Source: Streptomyces cyaneochromogenes (lineage in GTDB: Bacteria; Actinomycetota; Actinomycetes; Streptomycetales; Streptomycetaceae). Taken from it: a DNA stretch of 64,000 nt. A model generated the notes under the pieces. The model saw only the letters and a list, made by a program, of their open reading frames with translations, ran no database searches and was not told where the DNA came from. The translations under genes and the position numbers were made by a program. Position 1 is the first letter of the stretch, and every line of letters begins with the position of its first letter. Below are positions 25,148-34,273 of the stretch, in pieces. Location: assembly GCF_003963535.1 (NCBI RefSeq), contig NZ_CP034539.1, positions 6,944,001 through 7,008,000 of the forward strand, given 5' to 3'.

Positions 25148-26356
25148 TCAAATACGCCCGACCAGCGCATAGGTCTGTGTCGCTATTTCCAGTTCTTCAT
25201 CCGTCGGCACCACAGCCACGGCCACGCGCGCGTGCCCCGGCGAGATCAGCCGCGGCTCGTCACTCCGTACGGCGTTCAGCTCGCCGTCCACCACCATGCC
25301 CAGCTCCTCCAGGCCCGCGACCGCGGCCTCGCGCACCGGCGCCGCGTTCTCGCCGACCCCGGCGGTGAAGGCGATCGCGTCCACCTTGCCGAGCACCGCG
25401 TAATAAGCGCCGATGTACTTCTTCAGACGGTGAATGTAGATGTCGAACGCGAGAGCGGCCCGCTGATCACCCTCGTCGATCCGGCGGCGGATCTCCCGCA
25501 TGTCGTTGTCGCCGCACAGACCGATCAGCCCGCTCTTCTTGTTGAGAAGAGTGTCGATCTCGTCCGTGGACATTTCGCCAACACGCATCAAATGGAAGAT
25601 GACGGCCGGGTCCATGTCCCCGGAGCGCGTACCCATCACGAGCCCCTCCAAAGGCGTCAGCCCCATGGACGTGTCCACGCACCTCCCGCCCCGAACGGCT
25701 GACGCGGACGCGCCGTTGCCGAGGTGCAGCACGATGACGTTCACGTCCTCGGGCGCCCTGCCCAGCAGCTTCGCGGTGGCCCGGGAGACGTACGCGTGCG
25801 AGGTGCCGTGGAAGCCGTACCGGCGTATCCGGTGCCGGTCGGCGGTCTCGACGTCGATCGCGTAGCGGGCGGCCGACTCCGGCATCGTCGTGTGGAACGC
25901 GGTGTCGAAGACGGCGACCTGCGGCAGGTCGGGCCGCAGACTCCGCGCGGTGCGGATGCCGGTGAGGTTGGCCGGGTTGTGCAGCGGGGCGACCGGGATC
26001 AGCCGCTCGATCTCGGCGAGCACGGCGTCGTCGATGACGGTCGGCTCGGTGAAGTGCCGGCCGCCGTGCACCACCCGGTGGCCGATCGCGGCCAGTTCCG
26101 GCGAGTCGAGCCCGAGCCCGTCCTTGGCGAGCTCGGCCGACACGGCCTTCAGGGCGGCCTCGTGGTCCGCCATCGGCCCGGTCCACTCACGGCTCGCCCC
26201 GCCGCTCGCGAGCGGCGTGTGCTTGAGCCGGGAGGACTCCTCGCCGATGCGCTCGACGAGCCCCATGGCCAGCCGGCTGCTGTCACGCATGTCGAGCAGC
26301 TGGTACTTCACCGACGAGGAGCCGGAGTTGAGGACGAGGACGCGGGACGAGCTCAC
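25148..26356 (-). CDS. ackA: Acetate kinase
   Basis: A 402-residue member of the ASKHA superfamily that interconverts acetyl-phosphate and acetate with ATP/ADP. Family motifs are in order: VLVLNSGSSSVKYQLL at the N-terminus, HRVVHGGRHFTEP, the phosphate loop RRYGFHGTSHAYVS, VLHLGNGASASAV, and the C-terminal FTAGVGENAAPVREA. The start at 26356 overlaps the stop of pta by 4 bp (ATGA), so translation of the two is coupled. With pta it forms the reversible acetyl-CoA/acetate pathway that generates ATP during overflow metabolism. Confidence 0.97.
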   Translation of the reverse strand: MSSSRVLVLNSGSSSVKYQLLDMRDSSRLAMGLVERIGEESSRLKHTPLASGGASREWTGPMADHEAALKAVSAELAKDGLGLDSPELAAIGHRVVHGGRHFTEPTVIDDAVLAEIERLIPVAPLHNPANLTGIRTARSLRPDLPQVAVFDTAFHTTMPESAARYAIDVETADRHRIRRYGFHGTSHAYVSRATAKLLGRAPEDVNVIVLHLGNGASASAVRGGRCVDTSMGLTPLEGLVMGTRSGDMDPAVIFHLMRVGEMSTDEIDTLLNKKSGLIGLCGDNDMREIRRRIDEGDQRAALAFDIYIHRLKKYIGAYYAVLGKVDAIAFTAGVGENAAPVREAAVAGLEELGMVVDGELNAVRSDEPRLISPGHARVAVAVVPTDEELEIATQTYALVGRI

Positions 26357-28455
26357 TGGGCGGTTGCCTTCTCGCTGGGGGACTGGGCGGGGGACTGGGC
26401 CTGGATCGCGGTGATGGCGACGGTGTTGACGATGTCCTGGACGAGGGCGCCCCGGGACAGGTCGTTGACGGGCTTGCGCAGACCCTGCAGCACCGGACCG
26501 ACGGCGATCGCGCCGGCCGAACGCTGCACGGCCTTGTAGGTGTTGTTACCTGTATTGAGGTCCGGGAAGATCAGAACCGTTGCCTGCCCGGCCACTTCCG
26601 ACCCCGGCAACTTGGTCTGAGCGACCGACGGCTCCACGGCGGCGTCGTACTGGATCGGCCCCTCGGTCTTCAGATCGGGCCGCCGCTGGCGCACCAGCTC
26701 GGTCGCCTCGCGCACCTTGTCGACGTCGGCGCCCGACCCGGACGTACCCGTCGAGTACGACAGCATCGCGATCCGCGGCTCCACGCCGAACTGCTCGGCG
26801 GTGCCCGCCGACTGGATGGCGATGTCGGCCAGCTGCTCGGCGTTCGGGTCGGGGTTCACGGCGCAGTCGCCGTAGACGAGGACCTTGTCGGCCAGGCACA
26901 TGAAGAAGACGGACGAGACGATGCCGGCGTCCGGCCGGGTCTTGATGATCTCGAAGGCGGGCCGGATGGTCGCGGCCGTCGAGTGGACGGACCCCGACAC
27001 CATGCCGTCGGCCAGACCCTCCTGCACCATCAGGGTTCCGAAGTAGTTCACATCGCTGACGACGTCGTACGCCAACTCGACCGTGACCCCCTTGTGGGCG
27101 CGGAGCTGGGCGTACTTCTCGGCGAAGGAGTCGCGCAGCTCGCTGGTCGCCGGGTCGATCAGCTCACAGCCGGCCAGGTCGATGCCCTGGTCGGCGGCCG
27201 TCTTGCGGATCCGGTCGACCGGCCCCAGGAGCGTGAGGTCGCAGACGTTGCGCCGCAGCAGCACCTCGGCGGCCTGCAGGACGCGCGGCTCGGTGCCCTC
27301 GGGCAGCACGATGCGCCGCATGTTCGAGCGGGCCTGCTCCAGCAGCTTGTGCTCGAACATCATCGGCGTGACCCGGTCGCTGTTCGGCGCCGAGACCCGC
27401 TTCAGCAGCTCGCCGGTGTCGACGTACCGCTCGAACAGGCCGAGCGCGGTCTCCGCCTTGCGCGGGGTGGCCGCGTTCAACTTCCCCTCCAGGGAGAAGA
27501 GCTGTTCGGCGGTGGGGAAGCTGTAGCCGGGCACCGAGAGCACCGGCGTGCCCGGGGCGAGGCGGGCGGCGAGGGTGAGGACCTCGTCGCCGGGGCGCTC
27601 GTCCAGGGTGAGCAGCACACCGGCGATCGGCGGGGTGCCGGCGCTGTGCGCGGCCAGCGAGCCGACGACCAGGTCGGCGCGGTCGCCCGGGGTGACGACC
27701 AGACAGCCCGGGGTCAGGGCGGTGAGGAAGTTCGGCAGCATGGCGCCGCCGAAGACGAAGCCGAGGGCGTCGCGCGCGAGCCCCGAGTCGTCGCCGAGCA
27801 GGACCTTCGCGTCCAGGGACTGGGCGATCTGCGCGACCGTCGGCGCGGACAGCGCCGGCTCGTCCGGGACGACGTAACAGGGCACCGCCAGCCGCGAGTC
27901 GAGCCGCTGGGCGATCTCGTCCCGGTCCTCCCGGGCGACCCGGTTCGTGACCATGGCCAGCACGTCGCAGCCCAGGCTCTCGTACGCCCGGTAGGCGTTG
28001 CGCGTCTCGGCGAGCACGGACTCCGCGGTCTGCTTGCGTCCGCCCACCACCGGTATCACGGACGCGCCGAACTCGTTGGCGAGCCGGGCGTTGAGGGACA
28101 GCTCGTCCGGGAGCTGGGTGTCGGCGTAGTCGGTGCCGAGGACGAGGACGACGTCGTAGTCGCGGGCGACGACGTGGAACCGGTCGACGAGCGTGGACAC
28201 CAGCTCGTCCGTGCCGCGCTCGGCCTGCAGGGCGGACGCCTCGTGGTAGTCCATGCCGTAGACCGTGGCCGGGTCCTGGGACAGGCGGTACCGGGCGCGC
28301 AGCAGCTCGAACAGGCGGTCGGGGCTGTGATGGACCAGCGGCCGGAACACCCCCACCCGGTCGACCTGTCGGGTCAGAAGCTCCATGACCCCCAGTTCGA
28401 CGACCTGGCGGCCGTCGCCGCGGTCGATGCCGGTCACGTACACGCTGCGCGTCAC
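26353..28455 (-). CDS. pta: Phosphate acetyltransferase
   Basis: The 700-residue long-form Pta starts at a GTG. The N-terminal third is the dethiobiotin-synthetase-like P-loop domain (SVYVTGIDRGDGRQVV), in which the usual GKS lysine is not evident. It is followed by the DRTGG domain (VVTPGDRADLVVGSL around residue 235). The C-terminal 330 residues are the catalytic PTA_PTB domain, with RIVLPEGTEPRVLQAAEVL and LSYSTGTSGSGADVDKVREA. It converts acetyl-CoA and phosphate to acetyl-phosphate, which the coupled ackA product uses. The gene diverges from pfkA across 198 bp. Confidence 0.96.
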   Translation of the reverse strand: MTRSVYVTGIDRGDGRQVVELGVMELLTRQVDRVGVFRPLVHHSPDRLFELLRARYRLSQDPATVYGMDYHEASALQAERGTDELVSTLVDRFHVVARDYDVVLVLGTDYADTQLPDELSLNARLANEFGASVIPVVGGRKQTAESVLAETRNAYRAYESLGCDVLAMVTNRVAREDRDEIAQRLDSRLAVPCYVVPDEPALSAPTVAQIAQSLDAKVLLGDDSGLARDALGFVFGGAMLPNFLTALTPGCLVVTPGDRADLVVGSLAAHSAGTPPIAGVLLTLDERPGDEVLTLAARLAPGTPVLSVPGYSFPTAEQLFSLEGKLNAATPRKAETALGLFERYVDTGELLKRVSAPNSDRVTPMMFEHKLLEQARSNMRRIVLPEGTEPRVLQAAEVLLRRNVCDLTLLGPVDRIRKTAADQGIDLAGCELIDPATSELRDSFAEKYAQLRAHKGVTVELAYDVVSDVNYFGTLMVQEGLADGMVSGSVHSTAATIRPAFEIIKTRPDAGIVSSVFFMCLADKVLVYGDCAVNPDPNAEQLADIAIQSAGTAEQFGVEPRIAMLSYSTGTSGSGADVDKVREATELVRQRRPDLKTEGPIQYDAAVEPSVAQTKLPGSEVAGQATVLIFPDLNTGNNTYKAVQRSAGAIAVGPVLQGLRKPVNDLSRGALVQDIVNTVAITAIQAQSPAQSPSEKATAQ

Positions 28456-28531
28456 GCGTGCTCTCCGTTTCGTCTGTCAGCTGTCAGCGGCTTGGGTCGC
28501 AAAATCGCCCAGTGGGGTGAGCGAAACCCTC

Positions 28532-28560
28532 TTGACAATACCCTTGCCGGTAGATAAGGC
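28532..28560 (+). promoter_or_regulatory. Candidate promoter for pfkA
   Basis: TTGACA at 28532 and TAAGGC at 28555 are 17 bp apart in an AT-richer stretch of the pta-pfkA divergent region, about 95 bp upstream of the pfkA ATG. The -35 matches the housekeeping consensus exactly; the -10 is weak. Confidence 0.4.
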
Positions 28561-28653
28561 GCCCGTCAGGATCAGGGGCCCACACCGTTGTCCGGGACGT
28601 GAAACAATCGGACTGGCTCACCGGTATCAACAGCGAGCAGGAGACACAGCACG

Positions 28654-29679
28654 ATGCGTATCGGAGTTCTCACCGCAGGCGGCGACTGCCCCGGACTGAA
28701 CGCCGTGATCCGGTCGGTCGTGCACCGGGCCGTCGCGCAGTACGGCGACGAGGTGATCGGCTTCGAGGACGGATACGCGGGCCTGCTGGACGGTCACTAC
28801 CGCAGCCTCGACCTGGAGGCGGTCAGCGGCATCCTGGCCCGCGGCGGCACGATCCTCGGCTCGTCGAGGCTGGAGCGCGACCGGTTGCGCGAGGCGTGCG
28901 AGAGCGCGCCCGACATCGCCCGCGACTTCGGCATCGACGCGCTGATCCCGATCGGCGGCGAGGGGACCCTGACGGCGGCGCGGATGCTGTCCGACGCCGG
29001 GCTGCCCGTGGTGGGCGTACCGAAGACGATCGACAACGACATCTCCTCGACGGACCGCACCTTCGGCTTCGACACGGCGGTCGGTGTCGCCACCGAGGCC
29101 ATGGACCGCCTGAAGACGACCGCCGAGTCCCACCAGCGGGTGATGGTCGTCGAGGTCATGGGCCGGCACGCGGGCTGGATCGCGCTGGAGTCCGGCATGG
29201 CGGCGGGTGCGCACGGCATCTGCCTCCCGGAGCGCCCGTTCGACCCCGCCGACCTGGTGAAGATGGTCGAGGAGCGCTTCGCACGCGGCAAAAAGTTCGC
29301 GGTCATCTGCGTCGCCGAGGGCGCCCACCCCGCCGACGGCACCATGGACTACGGCAAGGGCGACATCGACCAGTACGGCCACGAGCGCTTCCAGGGCATC
29401 GGCACGGCCCTCGCGTTCGAGCTGGAGCGCCGCCTCGGCAAGGAGGCCAAGCCGGTCATCCTCGGCCACGTCCAGCGCGGCGGCGTGCCCACGGCGTACG
29501 ACCGCGTCCTGGCCACCCGCTTCGGCTGGCACGCGGTGGAGGCCGCGCACCGGGGCGAGTTCGGCAGGATGACCGCGCTGCGCGGGACCGACGTGGTGAT
29601 GGTGCCGCTGGCGGAGGCGGTCACCGAGCTGAAGACGGTGCCGAAGGACCGGATGGACGAGGCGGAGTCGGTCTTCTAG
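28654..29679 (+). CDS. pfkA: 6-phosphofructokinase
   Basis: A 341-residue phosphofructokinase that phosphorylates fructose-6-phosphate. The start ATG at 28654 follows GAGCAGGAG. Motifs are TAGGDCPGLNAVIRS at the N-terminus, IPIGGEGTLTAARML around residue 105, PKTIDNDISSTD with the catalytic Asp near residue 127, and VMVVEVMGRHAGW. The Gly of GGEGT is what ATP-dependent enzymes carry, where pyrophosphate enzymes have GGDD. The Lys in PKTIDND is typical of the actinobacterial/mixed group. An ATP donor is therefore likely but not proven. The gene is divergent from pta-ackA-pyk, placing two control steps of glycolysis around one regulatory region. Confidence 0.95.
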   Translation: MRIGVLTAGGDCPGLNAVIRSVVHRAVAQYGDEVIGFEDGYAGLLDGHYRSLDLEAVSGILARGGTILGSSRLERDRLREACESAPDIARDFGIDALIPIGGEGTLTAARMLSDAGLPVVGVPKTIDNDISSTDRTFGFDTAVGVATEAMDRLKTTAESHQRVMVVEVMGRHAGWIALESGMAAGAHGICLPERPFDPADLVKMVEERFARGKKFAVICVAEGAHPADGTMDYGKGDIDQYGHERFQGIGTALAFELERRLGKEAKPVILGHVQRGGVPTAYDRVLATRFGWHAVEAAHRGEFGRMTALRGTDVVMVPLAEAVTELKTVPKDRMDEAESVF

Positions 29680-29816
29680 CACCGGTCGGGTCCGGCGGCC
29701 GGGCACAGACTTCCGGCCGGTCGCAGGTTGCGCCCAGGCGCGCTTCAGGTCCGGCATGGACTTTGGTGCCCATGCACGGACGCGGGCGACCATGACCGGG
29801 ATGACCGGGATGATCG

Positions 29817-30005
29817 GTGTCCGGGATGACCCGTTGCTCCACCGGCTCCTCCGGGCCATTGAGCTCGGCGTCGGCCGCCTTGGGCGCCCCGAGCGGGATG
29901 CCGTCCGGCGGGCCGGGAGGCGGCGGGGTCATGGGCCCGGGCGCCTCCGAGGTCAACGACCACGGGGTGGATCTGCTGAAGCCGCACCTGGAGAACGACC
30001 ACTGA
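29817..30005 (+). CDS. Possible small hypothetical protein
   Basis: A 62-codon frame opens at GTG 29817 (an ATG follows at 29826) and ends 4 bp before the convergent HTH gene. Nearly all codons end in G or C, as in real Streptomyces genes, and the end (SEVNDHGVDLLKPHLENDH) looks non-random. The ribosome site is weak and the middle is Gly/Pro low complexity. No family is recognised. An overlapping minus-strand frame also has high GC at third positions, so the call is uncertain. The remaining part of the 330-bp pfkA-HTH gap shows nothing else. Confidence 0.35.
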   Translation: MSGMTRCSTGSSGPLSSASAALGAPSGMPSGGPGGGGVMGPGASEVNDHGVDLLKPHLENDH

Positions 30006-30009
30006 GGGC

Positions 30010-30762
30010 TCAGGGGCCGCTCCTTTGGACCGTCGCCCAGAAGCGCTCCACGATCCGGTCCAGGAACTCCCGGCCGGCCGCACTGGAGTCACCGCTGCCG
30101 CCGCCCCAGCTGAGGGTGGCGGTCATCTGCCCCTGGTAGTCCTTGTGCAGCTCCTGGAGGGTGTCCTCCAGGACACGCCGGTCCAGGGGCACCATCTTGT
30201 GGACCGGGCGCACATACGCCTGCCAGCGCGTCGTCACGGCACTGCGCAACAGGTCGGCGAGCTTGGCGTCGCGGCCCGTGACGGTGATGAAGTCCGGCAG
30301 CGACAGACCGAGGACGTCGGCGAGGGCGGCGGACTGGCGGTCGGTGCCCTGCCAGTCGTCGTTCTCCTCCATGCGGAGATACGCGAGGACCTCGTGCCCG
30401 ACGGTACGGGCCACGTCCTCGGGCGCCAGGCCACGGGCGATGCGGTGCTCGCGCAGCGTCCGCGGCCTGCCGAGCAGCTCACCGGGCGAGCACCACAGCA
30501 CGCCCGCCAGAGCGGTGAGCTCGTGGCTGGTGGGGGCGGCGAGCTCGCGTTCCCACGCGATGACCAGGTCCTCGGTGACGTAGGGCAGCCCGTAGGAGGC
30601 CCGCATGCCGTAGGCGACATGCTCGGGGCCCATGTTGAGGGCGGCCCGGAGGCTGCGGGCGGCGGGGGCGTTGAAGGGGGGAGTGGGCGGGGTACGGAGG
30701 CTGGAGCGGTTGGGGTGGTTCGGCTGGCTGGGCTGGTTCGGCTGGGCTGGGGGTCGGCGCAC
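30010..30762 (-). CDS. Helix-turn-helix DNA-binding protein (XRE-like)
   Basis: About 250 residues. Start codons are a GTG at 30762 or a TTG at 30771; neither has a good ribosome site. The N-terminus is a Pro/Asn/Gln low-complexity tract. Residues 35-75 (FNAPAARSLRAALNMGPEHVAYGMRAS) and the repeat of this helical unit at about 100-150 (REHRIARGLAPEDVARTVGHEVLAYLRMEE) look like two helix-turn-helix units. They flank ELTALAGVLWCSPGELLGRP, a typical XRE-type continuation. The C-terminal 90 residues are charged and end in a Gly/Ser-rich linker and a helix. It is a cytoplasmic regulator with unknown target. It sits next to a STAND ATPase gene but is transcribed away from it. Confidence 0.75.
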   Translation of the reverse strand: MRRPPAQPNQPSQPNHPNRSSLRTPPTPPFNAPAARSLRAALNMGPEHVAYGMRASYGLPYVTEDLVIAWERELAAPTSHELTALAGVLWCSPGELLGRPRTLREHRIARGLAPEDVARTVGHEVLAYLRMEENDDWQGTDRQSAALADVLGLSLPDFITVTGRDAKLADLLRSAVTTRWQAYVRPVHKMVPLDRRVLEDTLQELHKDYQGQMTATLSWGGGSGDSSAAGREFLDRIVERFWATVQRSGP

Positions 30763-31194
30763 GGGGCACAACGTAGGACGGCCGGGGTGGGGTGACTACG
30801 GTCTGTTCGGCCAGGATTACGGATTGTAGGAAGCTACGGCTACTGGCGGGTTCGTTCCCGGGGGAGATCGTCCGGAAGGGCTGGGAGGACGGCGGGGCAG
30901 GTTCGGCCCGGACGGCGGGGGACCGGTCCGCCGGACGGTGACGGTCGGTGAACGGCAAGGTCAAAAGGCATATTCGCGGACGCTTTCGGGTGTCGATCTC
31001 CTGGCGGCCCTCGGCAGGGATGCCGCAGCCGTGGATCGTGTGAGCGGGCATCGAAGAGGAGTACGCCACGGCCGACGCGGTGAGGGAGGCCGTGGAGACG
31101 GGCCGGGAGCGGCTCGATTCCAGCGGTCGGGCGGCTGGAGCGGCACCCGGCACACCTCCGCCAAGTCACCCGGGACAAAGGAGGGTTGGGGCCT
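30763..31194. other. 432-bp intergenic region between divergent regulator and STAND gene
   Basis: I find no supported gene here. The region should hold promoters for both flanking genes. AAAGGAGG at 31177-31184 is the ribosome site for the STAND gene if its GTG at 31195 is used. No clear dyad was found. Confidence 0.5.
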
Positions 31195-33438
31195 GTGGCC
31201 CGGCGTACCGTAGACATGGCAAGTGTTCGACGCGCTTCGGGGGATGCGGTGACTGAGGGCTCGTACGGCGATCATCTCGACTTCAGCGGGGGCCAGTTCC
31301 ACGGCCCCGTGACGGCCAAGGTCGAGGTCCTCGAGTACGGTCCGGCCCCCACCGCGCTGGACTCCCTGCCCGCCCCGACCGTCGGGTTCACCGGCCGGGA
31401 CGAGGAACTGCGCACCCTGCTCGACGCCCTGGCGCCGACCGCGTCCGGCGGCCCCGAGGCGGTGCTCGTCACCGCCCTGTCCGGGCTCGGCGGCATCGGC
31501 AAGACGGCGCTCGCGGTGGAGGCGGCGCACAGGGCATGCGGGCGGGGCTGGTTCCCCGGCGGTGTGCTCTTCGTCGACCTGCACGGATACGAAGACGATC
31601 CGGTCAGCCCCGACCAGGCGCTGGAGGCCCTGCTGCGCGCCCTGGGCATCGCCTCCCAGCACATCCCGACCCAGGAGGACGACCGGGCGGCGCTCTACCG
31701 TTCGACCCTCGTCCAGCGGGCGCGGGAGCGGGGGCCGATGCTGATCCTCGCCGACAACGCCTCGCTGCCGGAACAGGTGCGCCTGCTGCGGCCCGGCGGC
31801 GGCGCCAACCACCGTCTCCTGGTCACCTCCCGCGAACGCCTGCCCACACTGGCCGCCAGACTCCTGCGGTTGGACGAGCTGACCCCGAGCGCGTCGTACG
31901 AACTCCTCGACCGTGCCCTGCGGCTGGCCGACCCGCACGACAACCGGATCCGCCACGAGACCCGGGCGGCCGCGGACATCGCCGCCCGATGCGGACACCT
32001 GCCGCTCGCCCTGCAGATCGCGGCCGCCCGCCTCGTCCTCGACCCCGGCAAGCCCGTCGAGGAACTCGCCACCGAACTCGGCGAGTTACGCGACCGCCTC
32101 GTCCACCTCGACGACGGCGAACGCAGCGTCCGCGCCGCCCTCGACCTCTCCTTCCGCAGACAGCCGGACGAACAGCGCCGCCTGCTCGGTCTGCTCGCCC
32201 TCGCCCCCGGCCCCGAGGTCGGCACCCAGGTGATCACCGCCCTGACCGGCTCCGACACCCCGCCGGTCCGGGCCCTGGACGCGCTGTCCCGCGCGCACCT
32301 CATCGAGCCGGGGACCGCGCGTGGCCGGTGGCGGCTGCACGACCTCGTCCGTGACTTCGGGATGCTCGCCGTACGCGAGGACGCGGCCCTCGCGCGGGAG
32401 GGCGAAGCGGCGCGGACGCGCGTGCTCGCGTACTTCTGCCGCCACGCAGCGGCCGCGGACGCCCGGCTGCGATGGCTCCCCGGGATGCCCGAGCCGCAAC
32501 TGTTCGGCGACCGGGCCGCGGCCCTGGCGTGGCTGGACGCGGAGCGGACCGGCCTGGTCGCGGCCGTGCAGTGGGCACAGGAGGAACCGCACGCGGCCGC
32601 CGGGGTACGGCTCGCCCAACTGCTGGCCGTGTACCTGGACTGGCGCCGCTACTTCGACGACCTGATCGTGGTGAGCAGCGCCGCCCAGCAGGCCGCCCGG
32701 CGCGTCCTCGACCAGCGCGGCGAGGCCGCCGTCTGCACGAACCTCGGCAACGCCCTGGCGAGCGTGAACCAGGTGCGGGACGCGGTCACGGTGCTCGTGG
32801 GCGCCCACGAGCTCTACCGCCAGGTCGGGGACGAGCACGGTGAGGCGATCGCCCTGAGCAGCCTCGGGGCACACCTGCGCGACGAGGGCCGGGTGGACGA
32901 GGCGATCGACGCCCTGCGCCGGGCCATCGAGCTGTACGCGACCGCCGGGGACCGGCACCGCGAGGCGATCACCTGGACCACGCTCGGCCTGGCGCTGGCC
33001 CAGGCCGACCACATCCAGCAGGCCGTGGACGCCCAGACCCGCAGCCGGGACCTGTTCCGTGAGGTCGGGGACCGGCAGCGCGAGGCCATCGCGCTCAACA
33101 ACCTCGGCAGCGCGCTGGACCAGGACGGCCGGACGGCGGCGGCGATCGACTCGTACGTGAGCGCGGTGGCGATCCACCAGGAGTTCGAGGACTGGTACCG
33201 GGCGGCCGGAACCTACGAGAACCTCGCTCGCGCCCACCAGGCCGCCGGGGCACTCGAACGCGCCCGCGACCACTGGCTCCGGGCCGCCGGTCTCTTCGAC
33301 GGCGCCGACGCCCGCGTACGCGCGGCCCTGGCCCGCGACAACGCGGAGGCCGTCGGAAGGCGACTGGTGAGCCCACCGAGCACGGGCACTCCGTCGGCGG
33401 CGACCGGCTGGGGACGTGGCAGGCGCATCACCCCTTGA
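31195..33438 (+). CDS. NB-ARC/TPR STAND ATPase (AfsR-like core without DNA-binding domain)
   Basis: About 747 residues from the GTG at 31195 (ribosome site AAAGGAGG); a GTG at 31249 is the alternative. After the N-terminus comes the short tag GDHLDFSGGQFHGPVTAK, which recurs in the nucleosidase at 39263-40126. The NB-ARC domain runs from about residue 60 (FTGRDEEL), with Walker A GLGGIGKTALAVEAAH, Walker B-like LILADNAS, GLPL-like CGHLPLALQIAA and the sensor motif WRLHDLVRDFG. The last 250 residues are TPRs (REAITWTTLGLALAQADHIQQAVD). STAND proteins sense a signal through the repeats and oligomerise. With no effector domain of its own, a partner is expected. Its end overlaps the convergent permease gene by 11 bp. 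Confidence 0.85.
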   Translation: MARRTVDMASVRRASGDAVTEGSYGDHLDFSGGQFHGPVTAKVEVLEYGPAPTALDSLPAPTVGFTGRDEELRTLLDALAPTASGGPEAVLVTALSGLGGIGKTALAVEAAHRACGRGWFPGGVLFVDLHGYEDDPVSPDQALEALLRALGIASQHIPTQEDDRAALYRSTLVQRARERGPMLILADNASLPEQVRLLRPGGGANHRLLVTSRERLPTLAARLLRLDELTPSASYELLDRALRLADPHDNRIRHETRAAADIAARCGHLPLALQIAAARLVLDPGKPVEELATELGELRDRLVHLDDGERSVRAALDLSFRRQPDEQRRLLGLLALAPGPEVGTQVITALTGSDTPPVRALDALSRAHLIEPGTARGRWRLHDLVRDFGMLAVREDAALAREGEAARTRVLAYFCRHAAAADARLRWLPGMPEPQLFGDRAAALAWLDAERTGLVAAVQWAQEEPHAAAGVRLAQLLAVYLDWRRYFDDLIVVSSAAQQAARRVLDQRGEAAVCTNLGNALASVNQVRDAVTVLVGAHELYRQVGDEHGEAIALSSLGAHLRDEGRVDEAIDALRRAIELYATAGDRHREAITWTTLGLALAQADHIQQAVDAQTRSRDLFREVGDRQREAIALNNLGSALDQDGRTAAAIDSYVSAVAIHQEFEDWYRAAGTYENLARAHQAAGALERARDHWLRAAGLFDGADARVRAALARDNAEAVGRRLVSPPSTGTPSAATGWGRGRRITP

Positions 33439-34267
33439 CCGCCCCGCCCAGCGCGAAACCGCCGCCCAGCCGCCGGGCGATCAGTACGTACAGCAGGATC
33501 ACCGGAGTCGAGTACACGATGGAGAACGCCGCGAGCTGGCCGTACGCCACCATCCCGCGGTTGCCGAAGAACTCGTTGATGCTCACCGAGGCCGGCATCT
33601 GGTCGGGGGTGAGCAGGAGCATGAACGGGACGAAGAAGTTCCCCCACATCATCACGAACGAGAACACCGTCACCACGGCGACTCCGGGCCCCATGAGGGG
33701 CAGCACGATCCGCACCAGCGACTGCAGTGACGACGCCCCGTCGGTCCAGGCCGCCTCCTCCAGCTCCTTGGGTACCCCGTCCATGAAGTTCTTCATCAGC
33801 CAGATGGCGAACGGCAGTTGGGAGGCGGCGAAGAAGAAGATCGTCCCCTGCATGGTGTCGATCAGGTTCACCCGCACGAACAGGGCGTACACCGGCACCA
33901 TGATCGCCGTGATGGGCAGACACGTCGCGAACAGGACCGTCAGCAGGAACGGACGGTTGAAGCGCGACCGGAACCGTGACAGCGGATAGGCGGCGAGCGC
34001 CGCGCACGCCACCGTCAGCGCCGTCCCGCCGCCGCACAGGAGCAGGCTGTTGAGCAGCGGGGTGAAGGTGATGTCCGGGGTCAGCACGGCGTCGAAGTTG
34101 TCCAGGGTCACGCCGTCAGGGAGTTTCACCTGGAGGTTCGCGTTCGTGTCCAGCGAGGAGAGGATCACCCAGGCCAGCGGGAGCACGAAGGCAGCGGCCA
34201 CCACCAGGAGACCGGCGTCGGCGGCCAGGCGGTGGGTGGTGCGTCGGGACGAGAGCGTACGGGCCAT
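33428..34267 (-). CDS. Carbohydrate ABC transporter permease, MalG type
   Basis: A 279-residue inner-membrane permease with six predicted hydrophobic segments. The first is DAGLLVVAAAFVLPLAWVIL and the last ends at VILLYVLIARRLGGGF. The cytoplasmic EAA loop that docks the ATPase is visible as PKELEEAAWTDGASSLQSLVRIVLPLMGPG around residues 185-214. It is third in a leftward unit (binding protein, MalF-type, MalG-type) and lies 6 bp after the MalF-type gene. No ATPase gene is present, as is usual for Streptomyces CUT1 systems, which share the multi-sugar ATPase MsiK. Its 3' end overlaps the convergent STAND gene by 11 bp. Confidence 0.93.
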   Translation of the reverse strand: MARTLSSRRTTHRLAADAGLLVVAAAFVLPLAWVILSSLDTNANLQVKLPDGVTLDNFDAVLTPDITFTPLLNSLLLCGGGTALTVACAALAAYPLSRFRSRFNRPFLLTVLFATCLPITAIMVPVYALFVRVNLIDTMQGTIFFFAASQLPFAIWLMKNFMDGVPKELEEAAWTDGASSLQSLVRIVLPLMGPGVAVVTVFSFVMMWGNFFVPFMLLLTPDQMPASVSINEFFGNRGMVAYGQLAAFSIVYSTPVILLYVLIARRLGGGFALGGAVKG

Positions 34268-34273
34268 ACGGCG

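Noticed and set aside
26983..28557. Plus-strand open frame of 524 codons across pta
   Set aside because: It is fully antisense to pta, which has complete family motifs; no ribosome site or recognisable domain.
33416..33730. Plus-strand frame after the first STAND gene (His/Glu-rich)
   Set aside because: Antisense to the MalG-type permease, whose EAA motif and hydrophobic segments are clear.
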